Of a stretch of DNA of 64,000 nucleotides, positions 1-10,840 are shown in pieces. The notes under the pieces are model-generated. The model saw nothing but the letters and a program-made list of their open reading frames with translations. It did not search any database and was not told the DNA's origin. Source of the stretch: Coptis chinensis. Taxonomy: Eukaryota; Streptophyta; Magnoliopsida; Ranunculales; Ranunculaceae. How positions within the stretch are numbered: the first letter of the stretch is position 1; the number at the start of each line of letters is the position of its first letter. The stretch spans positions 49,202,001-49,266,000 of the forward strand of contig CM027380.1 in NCBI GenBank assembly GCA_015680905.1, read 5' to 3'. A program made the position numbers and the translations under genes.

Positions 1-212
1 ATGGGGTTCAACTTCAGCCTTATTTTTTTGGGTTAACTAGTATTACCCAATTTGTGTGTCCCTAATTTCCAATCTATGGGGGGGAGGTAATACTCGTTAA
101 TTTTTTTCCCTTCAAATTATCACTTAAGTAGGTTATTCATGTTGTGCTTGTCGTAACCGTTAGCAACAAGGATGCGCGATAGGGGCTCTTCACTAGGTTA
201 ATTACAAAGAAA

Positions 213-214
<2 letters not shown>

Positions 215-290
<76 letters not shown>
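215..290. repeat. (TA)n microsatellite
   Basis: An uninterrupted TA dinucleotide run of about 75 bp. It directly abuts the left end of the foldback element at 296. Confidence 0.95.
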
Positions 291-295
<5 letters not shown>

Positions 296-697
296 CCCGC
301 TCTTAAAAAGACCTTAAATAAGTACCAAATCTAAAACAACCCACAACTTCACCTACAAAATGATTTAAAACCTAATTTTTTGTGGATATGATCTACTAAC
401 CATAAAAAATATATCTACAAAAATTCAACTTGTTTGACAATTTTTAACATTGGCAAAAGATGATTTCAAAAACTCAACATTTCTGGACCGTTAGATATTT
501 TTTCAAAAGTGGATAACAATTTTTATCTAAGTTAGAGGATATCAAACGAGTTGAATTTTTGTAGAGATGTTCTTTATGATTAGTAGATCATATCCACAAA
601 ATATTAGGTTTTAAATCATTTTGTAAGTGAAGTTGTGGGTTTTTTTAGATTTGGTACTTAGTTTGATACTTATTTTAAGGTCCTTTTAGGAGCCGGG
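296..697. mobile_element. Foldback MITE, ~400 bp
   Basis: The two ends are long inverted repeats. About 135 bp starting CCCGCTCTTAAAAAGACC at 296 is matched in reverse complement by about 150 bp ending GGTCCTTTTAGGAGCCGGG at 697. The arms nearly meet, leaving a short spacer around 435-545. There is no coding capacity. I could not define a clear target duplication, so the superfamily is unassigned. The inverted-repeat structure itself is directly visible. Confidence 0.75.
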
Positions 698-1690
698 CTA
701 AAAGTAGTAATGACAAAATATAATCCTAGAGAGGCAATTCCTGCTAAAAAGAAGATTTGTACGTCTATATTTTGCCTCTTAAATGACAAGCTCAGAACAA
801 ACACCTATCCTAGATTATAACCAGGACCGTAAACAAATTTAAGTAGCTATCACAGAAAAAGGTAAATAAATTTTTTCATTTTTTATCAAAAAAAGAAATT
901 GTGTTGATCCAAGTAATATTGACACGAGTACGCATGTCGGACACCGCAACCTATATAAAGTAGGACACTTAGACACAACTAAGTTAAAAACGAACTATTG
1001 CTATTCTCTAGTTACACAACTATATCTTTGGCTCTGGACTCACAACACACCTCCTTTCAAATAAATCACTTTGGAAGAGGCATATGATAGAGTTGACTAA
1101 GTCAATAGATTGTTTTCTTAGTCCTTTAGGGTGTGAGAACTCTTTGAAATTGTATGCATAATGTGTCTGTGCGCCCAACAAGGATTTTTTGAGAATATGT
1201 AATGTCCATGTTACTTAGGTTGATATATATAATTGGAGCTTACATCAACACTATAAAGTAGCAAGGGCTACTCTTCTAGGACCTGCCCAGTATCCATGTA
1301 CCCCTCCCTACTATAACGAAAAGAAAAGCAAGAAAGAAAAAAAAAAAAACAATCAGGAAAGCACAAAATTACAAGACCAACGGACCCAAGCTGCTACAGA
1401 ATAAGCGTCCTACACCCCTCCATGATCTCACAAAATCGCTCATCCACACCCACTCCTCTTCCCCACCAGAATACTAAACTTTGATTCCCACCTATTGCTT
1501 CTCATCTCCTTTGTTTTATAACTCATCGTAATACTTACCCTCATCCATCCAACCCCCCTTCTGATTTTTCTCCACATTCCTAGCCTCCCTCTCGTCCAGT
1601 GTCCTCAAGATTTTCCTTTTAGATGTCTCTACATTGGCTCCCCAAATCTTCCCGGAATCCAGATATTCTTCCTCACCCCCAAACACTAGC
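698..1690. other. No recognisable gene
   Basis: AT-rich sequence with no long reading frame. The part after about 1260 is pyrimidine-rich on the plus strand and may belong to the coding-like remains described for the minus strand. Confidence 0.5.
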
Positions 1691-2271
1691 TCACTACTGC
1701 CGACTTCCCACCTCTAATAGGATCAGTCGGCATTAACTCCTTGTCTTTGCGAGGTAGTTTGATTTCCATATCCTTAACTCAAATGCTTGCTCACTACTTC
1801 CCAGTGGCGACTTCCCACTCTAATCAGCTCAGTCGGCATAATATACCTATCTTCAGTAAATTTTATATGTGGGAAGATATTGTATGTTGTGGGCTTGTGG
1901 GAAAAACTGGATATTGACACTGTCAATAGTTCTTAAACATTATCCCAACCATGGCTAAGGTTAAGAAAGGAAATCAGTTTTAATTGGAAACTAATTACAT
2001 TTTTTTATCGATAATCTTTTTTAATGGGAAACTAATTATTACTATTATCAATTTAATTTATTTGTAACCTGAATTCAAGTAGTTGAAAATAATAAAATCG
2101 TATATTGGATTCTATAAAAAATAATTAGTTTCCAATTAAAACCAAGTTAACCAAGGTTAGAAATGACTAAGGATTAACAACAAGTGGCAATTTCCTATTT
2201 GACCCACAAGTCCACATACTATATCTTCCCACATAAAATTTACTCCAGGTAGTTTGAGTTCCATATCCTGA
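1691..2271. repeat. Local duplication, second copy split by MITE
   Basis: Copy 1 (1691-1780) and copy 2 (1791-1855 plus 2244-2271) share the phrases TCACTACT, CGACTTCCCA, CAGTCGGCAT and AGGTAGTTTGA.TTCCATA. Copy 2 is interrupted by the inverted-repeat element at 1856-2243, so the duplication came before the insertion. Confidence 0.6.
1856..2243. mobile_element. MITE, ~390 bp, inside duplicated segment
   Basis: The terminal inverted repeats begin GTAAATTTTATATGTGGGAA at the left, and the right end is their reverse complement (ATATCTTCCCACATAAAATT followed by TAC). A second inverted pair lies further in (AATTGGAAACTAATTA and its complement). There is no coding capacity, and no convincing target duplication was found. 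The superfamily is unassigned. Confidence 0.65.
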
Positions 2272-3106
2272 ATACTTCCTAAGACTCAAAATTCACCCCC
2301 TCAAATACTTTCTACCTGATTAGATCTTCCTTTGCCACTCTCAGTGGTCTTCTTATAGATCCAATATTCTGGTAGCAAATTTACCTAGGGATCCTATGCA
2401 AATAACCCCAATATTAAACCCTTCCTACTGAATGACCTTCTTCTCAGTCATGGCCACACAGATATTTCTGACTTCCTTTATTATTGCCACTCTTTTCTGC
2501 GGTAAAAAGTCTCAATTTTGGTTCGACTGATAGTTGAAACAATTTTAGAAGACGATTGACGCAACTCCATCCTTTGATCAGTGAGGATATAAAACATACG
2601 ATTGTTTTCTTCCATACGCTAGCTGACAAAGGACTATCCACCACCACTATCTCTTGCTGTTACGAAGCCTTCCCATTGTTCTCCCCAAGCTTGATTTTGT
2701 CCCCTTCCCTTTTCACAGGTCTCCAGCTGCTTCTTCCCTACTTGTAACACAACGCTAAAGCTCCTATAATCTACCAAGCTAGTTTTCTTCTCCTAGCCAC
2801 TACCTCTCCACAAGACCTGGATCTAATGCTACATCCTGATCACCCCCTGCTATGAAGTCTTTCACCACTCTGCAAATGCGAGCCAACCCCTGACAAGGAA
2901 TACAAATGCACATTGTGTTGCCTCCCACTACTATGATGTCCAACTTGATGTGTCGCCCTTGCTTGTTCTCCTTCAAAGAGTATCCAAAGAGAAGATGGCT
3001 GCTGACAATCAGAAATATTATCTCTGCATCTTGGTTTCCCATTGACCATAAATTCTCAGTACCCTTTTCTATCTGCTCAAATACTTGTCAATCACCCACA
3101 GACCAC

Positions 3107-3306
3107 CTTCAACCAAAGTGTAACCTCTTCTCCACAGCCTTTTGTTATGAAGATCACAATTCTCTCACCAAAGCCACTACAGCAGAAATCGAACTCCTTT
3201 TTGCCTTCAATCGAAGTGCAACCTCTTCCCCACACACACAGCCTTCTGTTATGGAGATCACAATTCTCCCACCAAAGCCCCGACAGCAGAAATCAAACTC
3301 TTTTTC
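3107..3306. repeat. Two-copy tandem repeat, ~98 bp unit
   Basis: Two adjacent copies share the phrases CCTTCTGTTATGGAGATCAC / CCTTTTGTTATGAAGATCAC, CACCAAAGCC and CAGCAGAAATC. It lies inside the unidentified coding-like stretch. Confidence 0.7.
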
Positions 3307-4100
3307 CCTGATAGAAATTTGGTGTGTGAACCAAAAGTTTCAGATCCAAAAAAGTAAGGAAACAAGCAACAATTACTTTCATTCCCACAGAAAGGTGCTA
3401 GAAAATGTGAAGCATTAATATTAGATACCCCGCCTCCTTTGTGGATCGACAAAATGTCATCTCTCAAAGAGTCTTCAAAACTTAAAAGGTACAAAAGAAC
3501 GCATTGGAAAGCAAAGTGATCGAAATGTGCTGAAATTGTAGGATAAAAATCTCTTTATCTCAGATTTGTTAATCCGATAATACCAGCTTGATCTAATACT
3601 GACAACAATGGGATATGATCAAAATTTGAGGATTTTATTATAATTGATTATGGTGAATGATTCAACAATTACTCATTGAAGACTAAGGTTGCATCTGGTA
3701 ATTTGCATTAGTTGTGGTCAAAATAAGAGTAAAAGTAAGGTGTTTTTTTCTTTTTTGTTTGATAAGTAAACTTAATTGATTTGGATGTAAATGGAGTACA
3801 AATGTGAGATAGAATCTCACTTACAGGGCGCAACCAGTACTAGACAACTCCTATGTCCTCATGCCATTCTCCAAAGCTCCTTAAATGTATCCCCCTATGA
3901 CGAACCAATTTTGAACTCCAAAGTAATTTCATTCCGAAGATTAGACAAGAGGCCCCAAATTTCTACCCTATCAGTAGCAAATATTCCATCACTAGTGATA
4001 CATTCGACTAAGGTGTTCCGAGGTTATTTGTCATCTTGGTTGGTGGTACTACAACACAAACCTCTATCAAAGATGACACAAGTAGAAACAACATTTTACC

Positions 4101-4194
4101 GCCATTTCAAACCTAACAAATCTCCTTGCATATGACACCATGGAATAGCCACTTCAAACCTAACAAATCTCTTCGGATATGACACCATGGCATG
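4101..4194. repeat. Two-copy tandem repeat, 47-bp unit
   Basis: The phrase GCCA(T/C)TTCAAACCTAACAAA, followed by TATGACACCATGG, occurs twice in a row with a period of 47 bp. Confidence 0.8.
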
Positions 4195-4991
4195 ACTTTT
4201 AAGTAAGAGTCCAACCAGGAATTTGCTCCACAGCCTTTTGTTTTGTACCAACTCGGGCCTAAGTGTAATATGCAGCAAAGTACTTCACTAGTACCAATTT
4301 CATATGTATCAGGTCAGTTTAAGCAGATACATGTATCTCAGGTAAAAAGGTAGACATCCTAGGTCTGCTTAACAGTCAACACAATGAAGCTCTGTCCACA
4401 AATTATATGTTCTCTGATCTATAGCAACTTGAGTTTTCTGTAATAAGTTGCTTATTTCATATTGGAATAAAGGCTGAAAGTGAGATCCATGTGCCAACAA
4501 ATTCAAATAGCATGTAGGTTCATCATCTCATTCACAAACCATTCGTTACATGTCTCGAGAAAAATTCAGAAACAGTACCAAACAAGACTATGAAGTCTAA
4601 GATGTTTTTACAATGGAACTAATTGGCTATAACTTAATATAAGAATCCAGTAATAAGAAAGCCTAGATCAGCATAAGTGCATAACTATATTCTAGTATTC
4701 TAGACGAGCTAGGAATCAAGGGGCAGAAGATTTTGGGACAACCTTATACTACAAGCTAATCTAACACTTCTTTTCTAATTGGTAAAACTGTAAGGACCAT
4801 TCCACTACGCTACAAGGTCATCTGACCCTAACACAAAAAATAACAATAACAATAAAAACGATTACAAATAACAACTGAAAATAATACTGACAACAAATAT
4901 TCCTGCCAGGAGTTCTTACGGATGTACAAGGAGACCAATGGAAACTAACAATAATATAAACACAGGAATAGTCAGAAAAGTGGAAATTTAC

Positions 4992-6828
4992 CTGGATTGG
5001 GGAAGAACCTCCTATGGTCATTTGGACATGCTAGAAAAAGTGGATTCTGTGGATTAAATATCGCCTGGCACACCAAGTAAAACCATTCCCGTAGTACACC
5101 AGGACCTGTAGCTTCCTCATTTTTGAACTCCATAAAAAGGCCACCGTGGAATGACTCAGGATCTGCACGACCAATATACTCAAAAGACTCCTCTAACAAT
5201 TGAGACCTGTCAATAAGCATCTCGTGTAGCTCCTCATACTCCTCTACTAAATCAGGGAACATCATCATCACCAGGTGCCTTCTAGCTTCAAAATCAGTCA
5301 AATCTTTATGCTCGAGAAGCCAATAATGGTCGTCGCTCCGCTTTAAGTACTTGATGAGAGCATTTAACGGGAACCTCCTCAACTTCATCACAGAATCTAG
5401 TATTTCTTCAGCGCCTTTATAAAGTTTACAAACGCTTTTCAATTCCTTCAAAACAGGAATATATTGATACCAACTGAACCGATTACTTTCACCCGCCACT
5501 TCTGCACCTTTTGAAACTAACATGTCCTCCACTCTAGCCAGGCACTGACTGATTGTTTCTAGCAACTTGCAGAAAATATCGTAAAGCTGTTCAATCTCAG
5601 CCATGTAACTTGGATGCTTATTATGCAGATGAATAGGGAGGATACTCACACCACCGACATGGTCTTCAATAGCTTTAAGTAGTGGGTTTAAAAACGCATT
5701 GAAATCACGGACATCGACCGCTAAAGCCGCCTCCGTGCATGGTGATGAATTCCAACTCGACTCGAAACCCACAGTCAGCTTACCCGCTAAGTCACGAACA
5801 AATGGCAAAAACTCTTGAATAATAACAGCAGGTTTCGCATTGTCAAAGGATTTACTCCCGTGAGCGCACTTAATCGTATCTAACAAAGACCCAAGAGTGC
5901 TCCGACACGCAACATAAAGACTCTCATTCTGAGGATTCCCATATAACAATTTACAAAACTCCAAAACAATAGAAGCACAATGGACTTGAATAGTTTTCGG
6001 TAAAAAGTCAAGATTTGGTGTAAGTAACAACCTAATCGACTCCTCAGCACACTCCTTATTCCCACTATAAGGAGACAAATACAACATAAACAGGGCCGTC
6101 GGAGCACCCGCAGCTTTAAAGATTTTAAGATGACCCGAAGCTCGTTCACTTTCTTCCTTGGGAGTCAATCTTAAAAACTCCTTAACTTTAAACTTAACAT
6201 TTCTAATATCACTTTGCAAACCACCACCACCTCTACAAAGACTACAAATAGACGAAACTAAATCAATAACAACTTGCCAAGTCTGCGGATAATCCGTACT
6301 TCTCATCCTTCCAACCAATTGCAACCCAGCATCATTCTCAACTCCACACTGTTCCAATGTCTGTTCCCACTGTAACTGTCTCCCTTCATAAATCAACCTC
6401 TGTTCAAATATAGGTATCCCAGTCATATTCCGAATCTGTTCATGAACAGATTCAACAGAATCATCAGAATTTGCATGCACTACAATAGTATTTTTACCAC
6501 TCATCATAATCCGTACAAAAAAATGTAAGCACTTAGTTGTGGACATCATAGAACCATCATCAGGGTAAATTGATGATGATGACGTGGATGACGAAGCGTG
6601 ATTAGATGAAACCCTAGTTTTAGACCTAGTTCTAGATGAAATTCTATTATTGTTGTTAAAGGATGAGGAATTGACGGAATTGGACTCGTCTTTTTTCATT
6701 TTGACTGGGATTATTAAATCGGACAGGGTGTCTTCTTCTTCTTCTTCTTCGATTGGTCCATAATCATCTAGTTTACGTTTTGAGGAGGATGAGGAGATAA
6801 TTCGATTATTGTCTTCTCTGAACGACAT
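4992..6828 (-). CDS. UPL5: UPL5-type HECT E3 ubiquitin ligase, exon 1 (3' part not in window)
   Basis: Open for 612 codons from an ATG at 6828. Residues 1-98 are low-complexity (Ser, acidic and basic runs). Residues about 100-175 form a ubiquitin-like domain (HANSDDSVESVHEQI, QRLIYEGRQL, LQLVGRM). A long middle region typical of plant UPL5 follows. From about residue 545 the HECT N-lobe begins (RSQLLEESFEYI, SFHGGLFMEFKNEEATGPG, VLREWFYLVC, NPLFLACPND). The frame meets a good donor, CAG|GTAAAT, at 4991, so translation past 4992 is intronic. Arabidopsis UPL5 is about 870 aa; the remaining ~250 residues, with the HECT C-lobe and catalytic Cys, are not recognisable in the next 5 kb on this strand. 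Either the intron exceeds 5 kb or the 3' end is lost. The family attaches ubiquitin to substrates; Arabidopsis UPL5 targets WRKY53 in leaf senescence. The family call is secure, but function of this copy is uncertain. Confidence 0.9.
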
Positions 6829-7118
6829 GAGAGAGAGAGAAATTGTTTACAAGGAAATAATCATGTCAAGAAAAGAGGAGGAGAAGAGAGAGAGGTGTGA
6901 ATAGAGGAATGAATGAGGAAGGTGGTTTATGGGTTTTTTGTTTCTTTTTAATATTTTATTATAATAATAATTAATGGGAAATGAAATGGACTTGCGTTCT
7001 CCGTCAGCAGGAGAATTGATTTGTGGAATTTCTGGAAATGCCATTTTCTCACTAGTGAGTCGCATGGTTTTTTAACAGACCGGTTTCACGGGTGACTCAG
7101 CCACCAAATACGGGAGCT
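6829..7118 (-). promoter_or_regulatory. UPL5 5' leader and proximal upstream region
   Basis: Upstream of the UPL5 ATG the minus strand is CT-rich (TCTCTCTCTCATG at the start, then CTCTTCTCCTCC), as in many plant 5' leaders. A Mutator-like element begins at 7128, so only about 290 bp of native upstream sequence remain before it. No defined TATA box was assigned. Confidence 0.4.
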
Positions 7119-7127
7119 TTTATATTT

Positions 7128-7377
7128 GGGTTATTTAGCTTTTAGCCCCACTTTATATATGGATATTAGCGTTTGGCTCTCCTAAGTTGCTAAATTCGTT
7201 TTTGGCTTCAGTTCTGTTAGTTGAATCAGTCAACTTTAACTCTACCACATGTTTTCTGCTCATATTTTCGTAATGACATAAATACCCCTCACACTTGACA
7301 CACGTACTGATTTTATTGAAAACAACTAAAATTTACACATGTCGAAATCTTGTGGTTTCCATCCAACGGTCACCTGA
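7128..7377 (+). repeat. Left terminal inverted repeat of Pack-MULE
   Basis: About 250 bp, matched in reverse complement by 9021-9269 with scattered mismatches and small indels. The outermost bases are GGGTTATTTAG. Confidence 0.9.
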
Positions 7378-7498
7378 TCGGCAACTATCTTCACTATCTC
7401 CGTTTCTTGGTAATTCCAAACTCCACCATTTGCATTTGGATCAAACTCTGGTGTCCCGCCCTTAAAGTTTGACACCCTAAGCATTGGCATCCGAATGG

Positions 7499-7849
7499 CT
7501 AAGGGTGGAATTTGAGCCGAGGGCTCGGAGCTCGGCTTGGGCTTGGCTCGTTTAAGCTCGGCTCGAGCTTCGCTTCGTTTATTATATGGTAGAGCTCGAG
7601 CTCAAATAAAAGCTCGTATAACAAATGAGCTTGATGAAGCTCGACTCGTTTAGTTCAAATAGCATATTTATAGTGTAAAATAACCGAGGGCTCGGAGCTC
7701 GGCTTGGGTTTGGCTCATTTAAGCTCGGCTCAAGCTCACTCGTTTAACTATATGAGCCGAGCTCGAACTCAATTTAAAGCTCGTGTAATTAGCAAGCCGA
7801 GCTTGAGCATGGTAAAGCTCGGCTTGTTTAGCTCGAATTCCACCCTTTA
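7499..7849. mobile_element. hAT-type MITE with GAGCTCGGCT codeword interior
   Basis: The ends are inverted repeats (AAGGGTGGAATTTGAGC on the left; GCTCGAATTCCACCCTTTA on the right), similar to hAT termini. The flanking octamers CCGAATGG and CTTAATGG agree at six of eight positions, consistent with an aged 8-bp hAT duplication. The interior is almost wholly variants of GAGCTCGGCTCGAGCTTG. Confidence 0.65.
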
Positions 7850-7902
7850 CTTAATGGTCGCCACAAAGACCCAATTCATCGGCACCACCGCTTGCTTGCG
7901 GC

Positions 7903-8229
7903 TAAGGTGGAATCGGTCGGGTAGACCCGAATCCGACCTGACCCAATTACCGAATATATCGGGTTCGGGTTAATTTTTGTATCCGTTTATGTATTCGGGT
8001 CGGATTCGGATTCGGGTATGTCGGGTTTGGGTTCGGATTCGGATATAATTTTTGGGATTTTTTTGAATTTTTAGTGTTATCCGATCGGGTTAGTTGGATT
8101 CGGTCGGGTTCGGGTCGGATTCGGATATTAAATTTCGGATATAATCGGGTTCGGGTTCGGATTCGGATACTGTGAAATTATTCGGATTCGGATTCGGATA
8201 TAGTCATATCCGACCCGAACCCTGCCCTA
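7903..8229. mobile_element. hAT-type MITE with CGGGTTCGGAT codeword interior
   Basis: It is flanked by the octamers CTTGCGGC (7895-7902) and CTTGCAGC (8230-8237), an 8-bp duplication with one mismatch as expected for hAT. The ends are imperfect inverted repeats rich in GGTCGGGT/ACCCGA. The interior is iterated GGGTTCGGATTCGGAT. It lies 53 bp from the GAGCTCGG-type MITE. Confidence 0.7.
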
Positions 8230-8346
8230 CTTGCAGCTCCAAGAGCGGAATCCGTACTTAGTGTTTTCACTCCCTCACTTTTTTTTTATTTTCAATACAT
8301 CTGGGTCATCATATGGGATTGAAACACGACTCCTGCCTTTCAATTC

Positions 8347-8992
8347 ATGGATAAGATTCATCTCTGTCCTATCCTCATTTGGCATCCAAATTGCACAATT
8401 ATGAAGATCCAAAGTATTGGTACAATAGAGAATGTTGGGTGTAATGATGAGTCAGAGAAGCCTCTTCCAGTGCTGCCCCCACATATGTGTTCATTTAGTG
8501 TTTGTGGCTCTTGTAATGGGTTGCTTTGTTTACGGGATTCCGGTTTGCGTCATCCTTTAATGGATCCAATAAAGATGGGTGAACTCTATGTTTGGAATCC
8601 ATTTACTGGAGAAATCTTACAGCTACCAACTTCTAATACGATTGGAGTCAATACTTTTTCTTTTGGTAAGAATCCTATTCTTAATGAGTACGTGGTTTTG
8701 GCGATCACAAAGGTATTCCTGGACGATTTTGGAGATTTCTATGATAATAGCGAAGATTACGAGTGTGAACTAAAAATTGAGATGTGCACACTCGGATTGA
8801 CTTCGTGGATAAGAATAAGAAATGTCCCATTCATCCCAGTAACTTCACACTTATCATATTACTTTCTCTTAGACCGCTCTTCACTGGCTGGCGCGGAAAG
8901 AAATCAATCGATATAGTGTTGGGATCAGTTCTTTGGATTTGGGGAATCAGACGTTTACAATTTACTCCATTACCTCTAGAGATCGCGCATAA
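8347..8992 (+). pseudogene. F-box protein fragment (FBA-type region) captured in Pack-MULE
   Basis: The main frame starts at an ATG at 8347 and shows F-box-associated motifs: CGSCNGLLCLRD, ELYVWNPFTGEILQLP, FSFGKNP, and MCTLGLTSWIRIRN. Near 8885 the frame shifts by one; the sequence then continues as LHWLARKEINRY and SLDLGNQTFTIY, which also fit the family, and stops around 8992 just before the right TIR. The N-terminal F-box itself, which would bind SKP1, is absent. A full F-box/FBA protein is around 350-400 aa; here only the middle ~210 residues remain. Position between the TIRs indicates capture by the Mutator-like element. It could be transcribed but is unlikely to make a working SCF adaptor. 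Confidence 0.8.
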
Positions 8993-9020
8993 TGATAAAA
9001 TAAGAACATATGGATAATAT

Positions 9021-9269
9021 CAGTAACCGTTGGATGGAAACCACAAGATTTCGACACGTGTAAATTTTATTTGTTTTCAATAAAATCAGTACATATGTCA
9101 AGTGTGAGGGGTATTTATGCCATTGCAAAAATGTGAGTAGGAAAACATACGGTGGAGTTAAAGTTGACTGATTTAATTAACAGAACTGGGGCCAAAAACG
9201 AATTTAGCAACTTAGGAGAGCCAAACGCTAATATCCATATATAAAGTGGGGCCAAAAACTAAATAACCC
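9021..9269 (-). repeat. Right terminal inverted repeat of Pack-MULE
   Basis: Mirror of 7128-7377, ending CTAAATAACCC and followed by the 9-bp target duplication TTTATATTT. Confidence 0.9.
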
Positions 9270-9290
9270 TTTATATTTTAATGGTATTTG

Positions 9291-10100
9291 TTACTTACGG
9301 ACCCAATTTGTGTTGGGCATACTCCCATAAAAAAACTATTATTACAAGTGTACCATTGGTCTCAAAAAATCTAAAAAAAACAATTATTACAAGTATGCCA
9401 TTGGTCCCAAAAAAGTTGAATTCAAAAACCCCAAACTTAAACGACCCGGCTAGGTCGTTTGGAGTAAGTCCCAAACGACTTGGCCACACCGTTTGGGACT
9501 TAGTCCAAACGATCCGGCCACACCGGTCAAGAGCCCAAAAAATATAACTTTAAATTTTTTTCAAAGTTCAAATCCCAAACGACATGGCCACACCGTCTGG
9601 ACTGAGTCCAAAACGATGTGGCCATGTCGTTTGGGATTTGGACTTAGAAAAAAATGGCCACACCGTTTGGACTTAGAAAAATCCCCAACGATATGGCCAC
9701 ACCGTTTGAATTAAGTCTCCAACGATATGGCCACACCGTTTGGACTAAGTCCAAATCCCAAACGACATGGCCACATCGTTTTGGACTTAGTCCAGACGGT
9801 GTGGCCATGTCGTTTGGGATTTGAACTTTGAAAAAATATAAAGTTATGTTTTTTGGGCTCTTGACCGGTGTGGCCGGGTCGTTTGGACTAAGTCCCAAAC
9901 GGTGTGGCCAAGTCGTTTGGGACTTAGTCCAAATGACCTAGCCGGGTCGTTTAAATTTGGGGTTTCGAATTCATTTTTTTGAGGACCAATGGCATACTTA
10001 TAATAATTATTTATTTTTAGATTTTTTGAGACCAATGGTACACTTGTAATAATTGTTTTTTTTGGAGTCTGCCAAACACAAATTGGGGTCCAACAGTAAT
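9291..10100. mobile_element. Large palindromic foldback element, ~810 bp
   Basis: The left half reads as the reverse complement of the right half over nearly its whole length: TTACTTACGGACCCAATTTG at the start, CAAATTGGGGTCCAACAGTAA at the end. Both arms also hold ACAAGTGTACCATTGGT-type blocks, and mirror-image reading frames appear on the two strands. Around the centre (about 9690) a motif of the type AACGAYATGGCCACACCGTT recurs about ten times in both orientations. There is no transposase. It begins only 13 bp after the Pack-MULE target duplication. A transcript would fold into a long hairpin. Confidence 0.8.
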
Positions 10101-10109
10101 ATGACCCTA

Positions 10110-10840
10110 TTTTAATTTTATAACGACTCGTTTTAATTTAGCTTTAAACTCCATCTTCAATTAGGGGAGAGATCCGTTTGTTTATAGTTGACTTAATTTA
10201 GAAGTGTGATTCTCGTTTTAGTTAGAGAATGATTCACGAAGTACATGAATTTTTCCTTTTCAATAGAGGAGGAATTACCGATGATTGGACTTTTTAAATA
10301 GAGCTTGAAAAATACATTGGGTGCAAGTTTTAATATTAAGACAAAAAAATAGACCCGTGCATATACTCTGGCTTTTTTAAAAACTTACTCAACAATCATA
10401 ACTATACATATAAAATTTTTCTAATAAATCGTGATTACTGTTTTCGTTGCTAACTCTTTTTAATTTCTTAACAAATTGTTTTAATCAAGTCTTAAAAACC
10501 CGTTTTAATTTCTCAACAAATTGTTTTAATTAAGTTTAAAAAATCCGTCTTTTAATTGGGGGAAGGATCCTATTTTTAATAGGAGAAAGATTTCCGTTTT
10601 AATTAGAAGTTAGATTTTTTTTTTTCAATAATGAAGGAATTCTCAGTATAATAGGAGAAAGATTTCTGTTTTAATTAGAAGTGTTGGAATTACTCTTTTC
10701 AATATGAGAAAAATTTCCATTTTAATAAGAGTTGATGATGTGGAATTTTAAGAGAGCTAGAAAAATACTCCTTGTGGGAGCTTTAATATCAACAAAGTTT
10801 TTGACCTGGCTATATGGCTGGGCTCTTTTAGAAAATTTGG
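10110..10840. repeat. Two copies of the ~480-bp Helitron-like repeat family
   Basis: A partial copy (10110-10340) and a fuller copy (about 10345-10840). Typical marks are GACCCGTGCATA, CTCAACAATCATAACTATAC, runs of TTTTAATT with CAACAAATTGTTTTAATTAAG, a GGGGGAGGGATCC box, and a closing hairpin GGC-TATATGG-C followed by GGGCTCTTTTAGA. The same family recurs at 13690, 15708 and 18600-20460. The GTGCATACGCAC stem and 3' hairpin resemble non-autonomous Helitrons, but the class is not proven. Confidence 0.55.

Larger units (their letters stand above)
1300..3500 (-). other. Degenerate coding-like stretch, unidentified
   Basis: On the minus strand several short open stretches (for example 3494-3258, 3042-2800 and 2647-2444) have amino-acid-like composition but no continuous frame. 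Their order and spacing would fit an old gag-like or DUF4283-type retroelement gene fragment, but I see no diagnostic motif. They may be decayed repeat DNA on the 3' side of UPL5, or lie within a very long UPL5 intron. Confidence 0.2.
7128..9269. mobile_element. Pack-MULE: Mutator-like element with captured F-box sequence
   Basis: The element has long terminal inverted repeats, 7128-7377 and 9021-9269, which start GGGTTATTTAG and share long blocks such as CCACTTTATATATGGATATT. It is flanked by a perfect 9-bp direct repeat TTTATATTT (7119-7127 and 9270-9278), the duplication size typical of Mutator-like elements. No transposase is present. The interior holds an F-box gene fragment (8347-8992) and two hAT-type MITEs (7499-7849, 7903-8229). 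Sequence around the MITEs (7380-7498, 7858-7894, 8238-8290) is coding-like on the minus strand and could be a second captured fragment, unidentified. Long TIRs, a 9-bp TSD, a gene fragment and no transposase define a Pack-MULE. Confidence 0.9.

Noticed and set aside
2906-3418. 170-codon plus-strand frame
   Set aside because: It spans a two-copy tandem repeat and has no recognisable domain.
6847-7065. 72-codon frame just upstream of UPL5
   Set aside because: It lies in the CT-rich leader with low-complexity composition and no similarity to a known peptide.
9281-10035. Open frames on both strands with similar sequence
   Set aside because: They are mirror images produced by the palindromic element, not genes.
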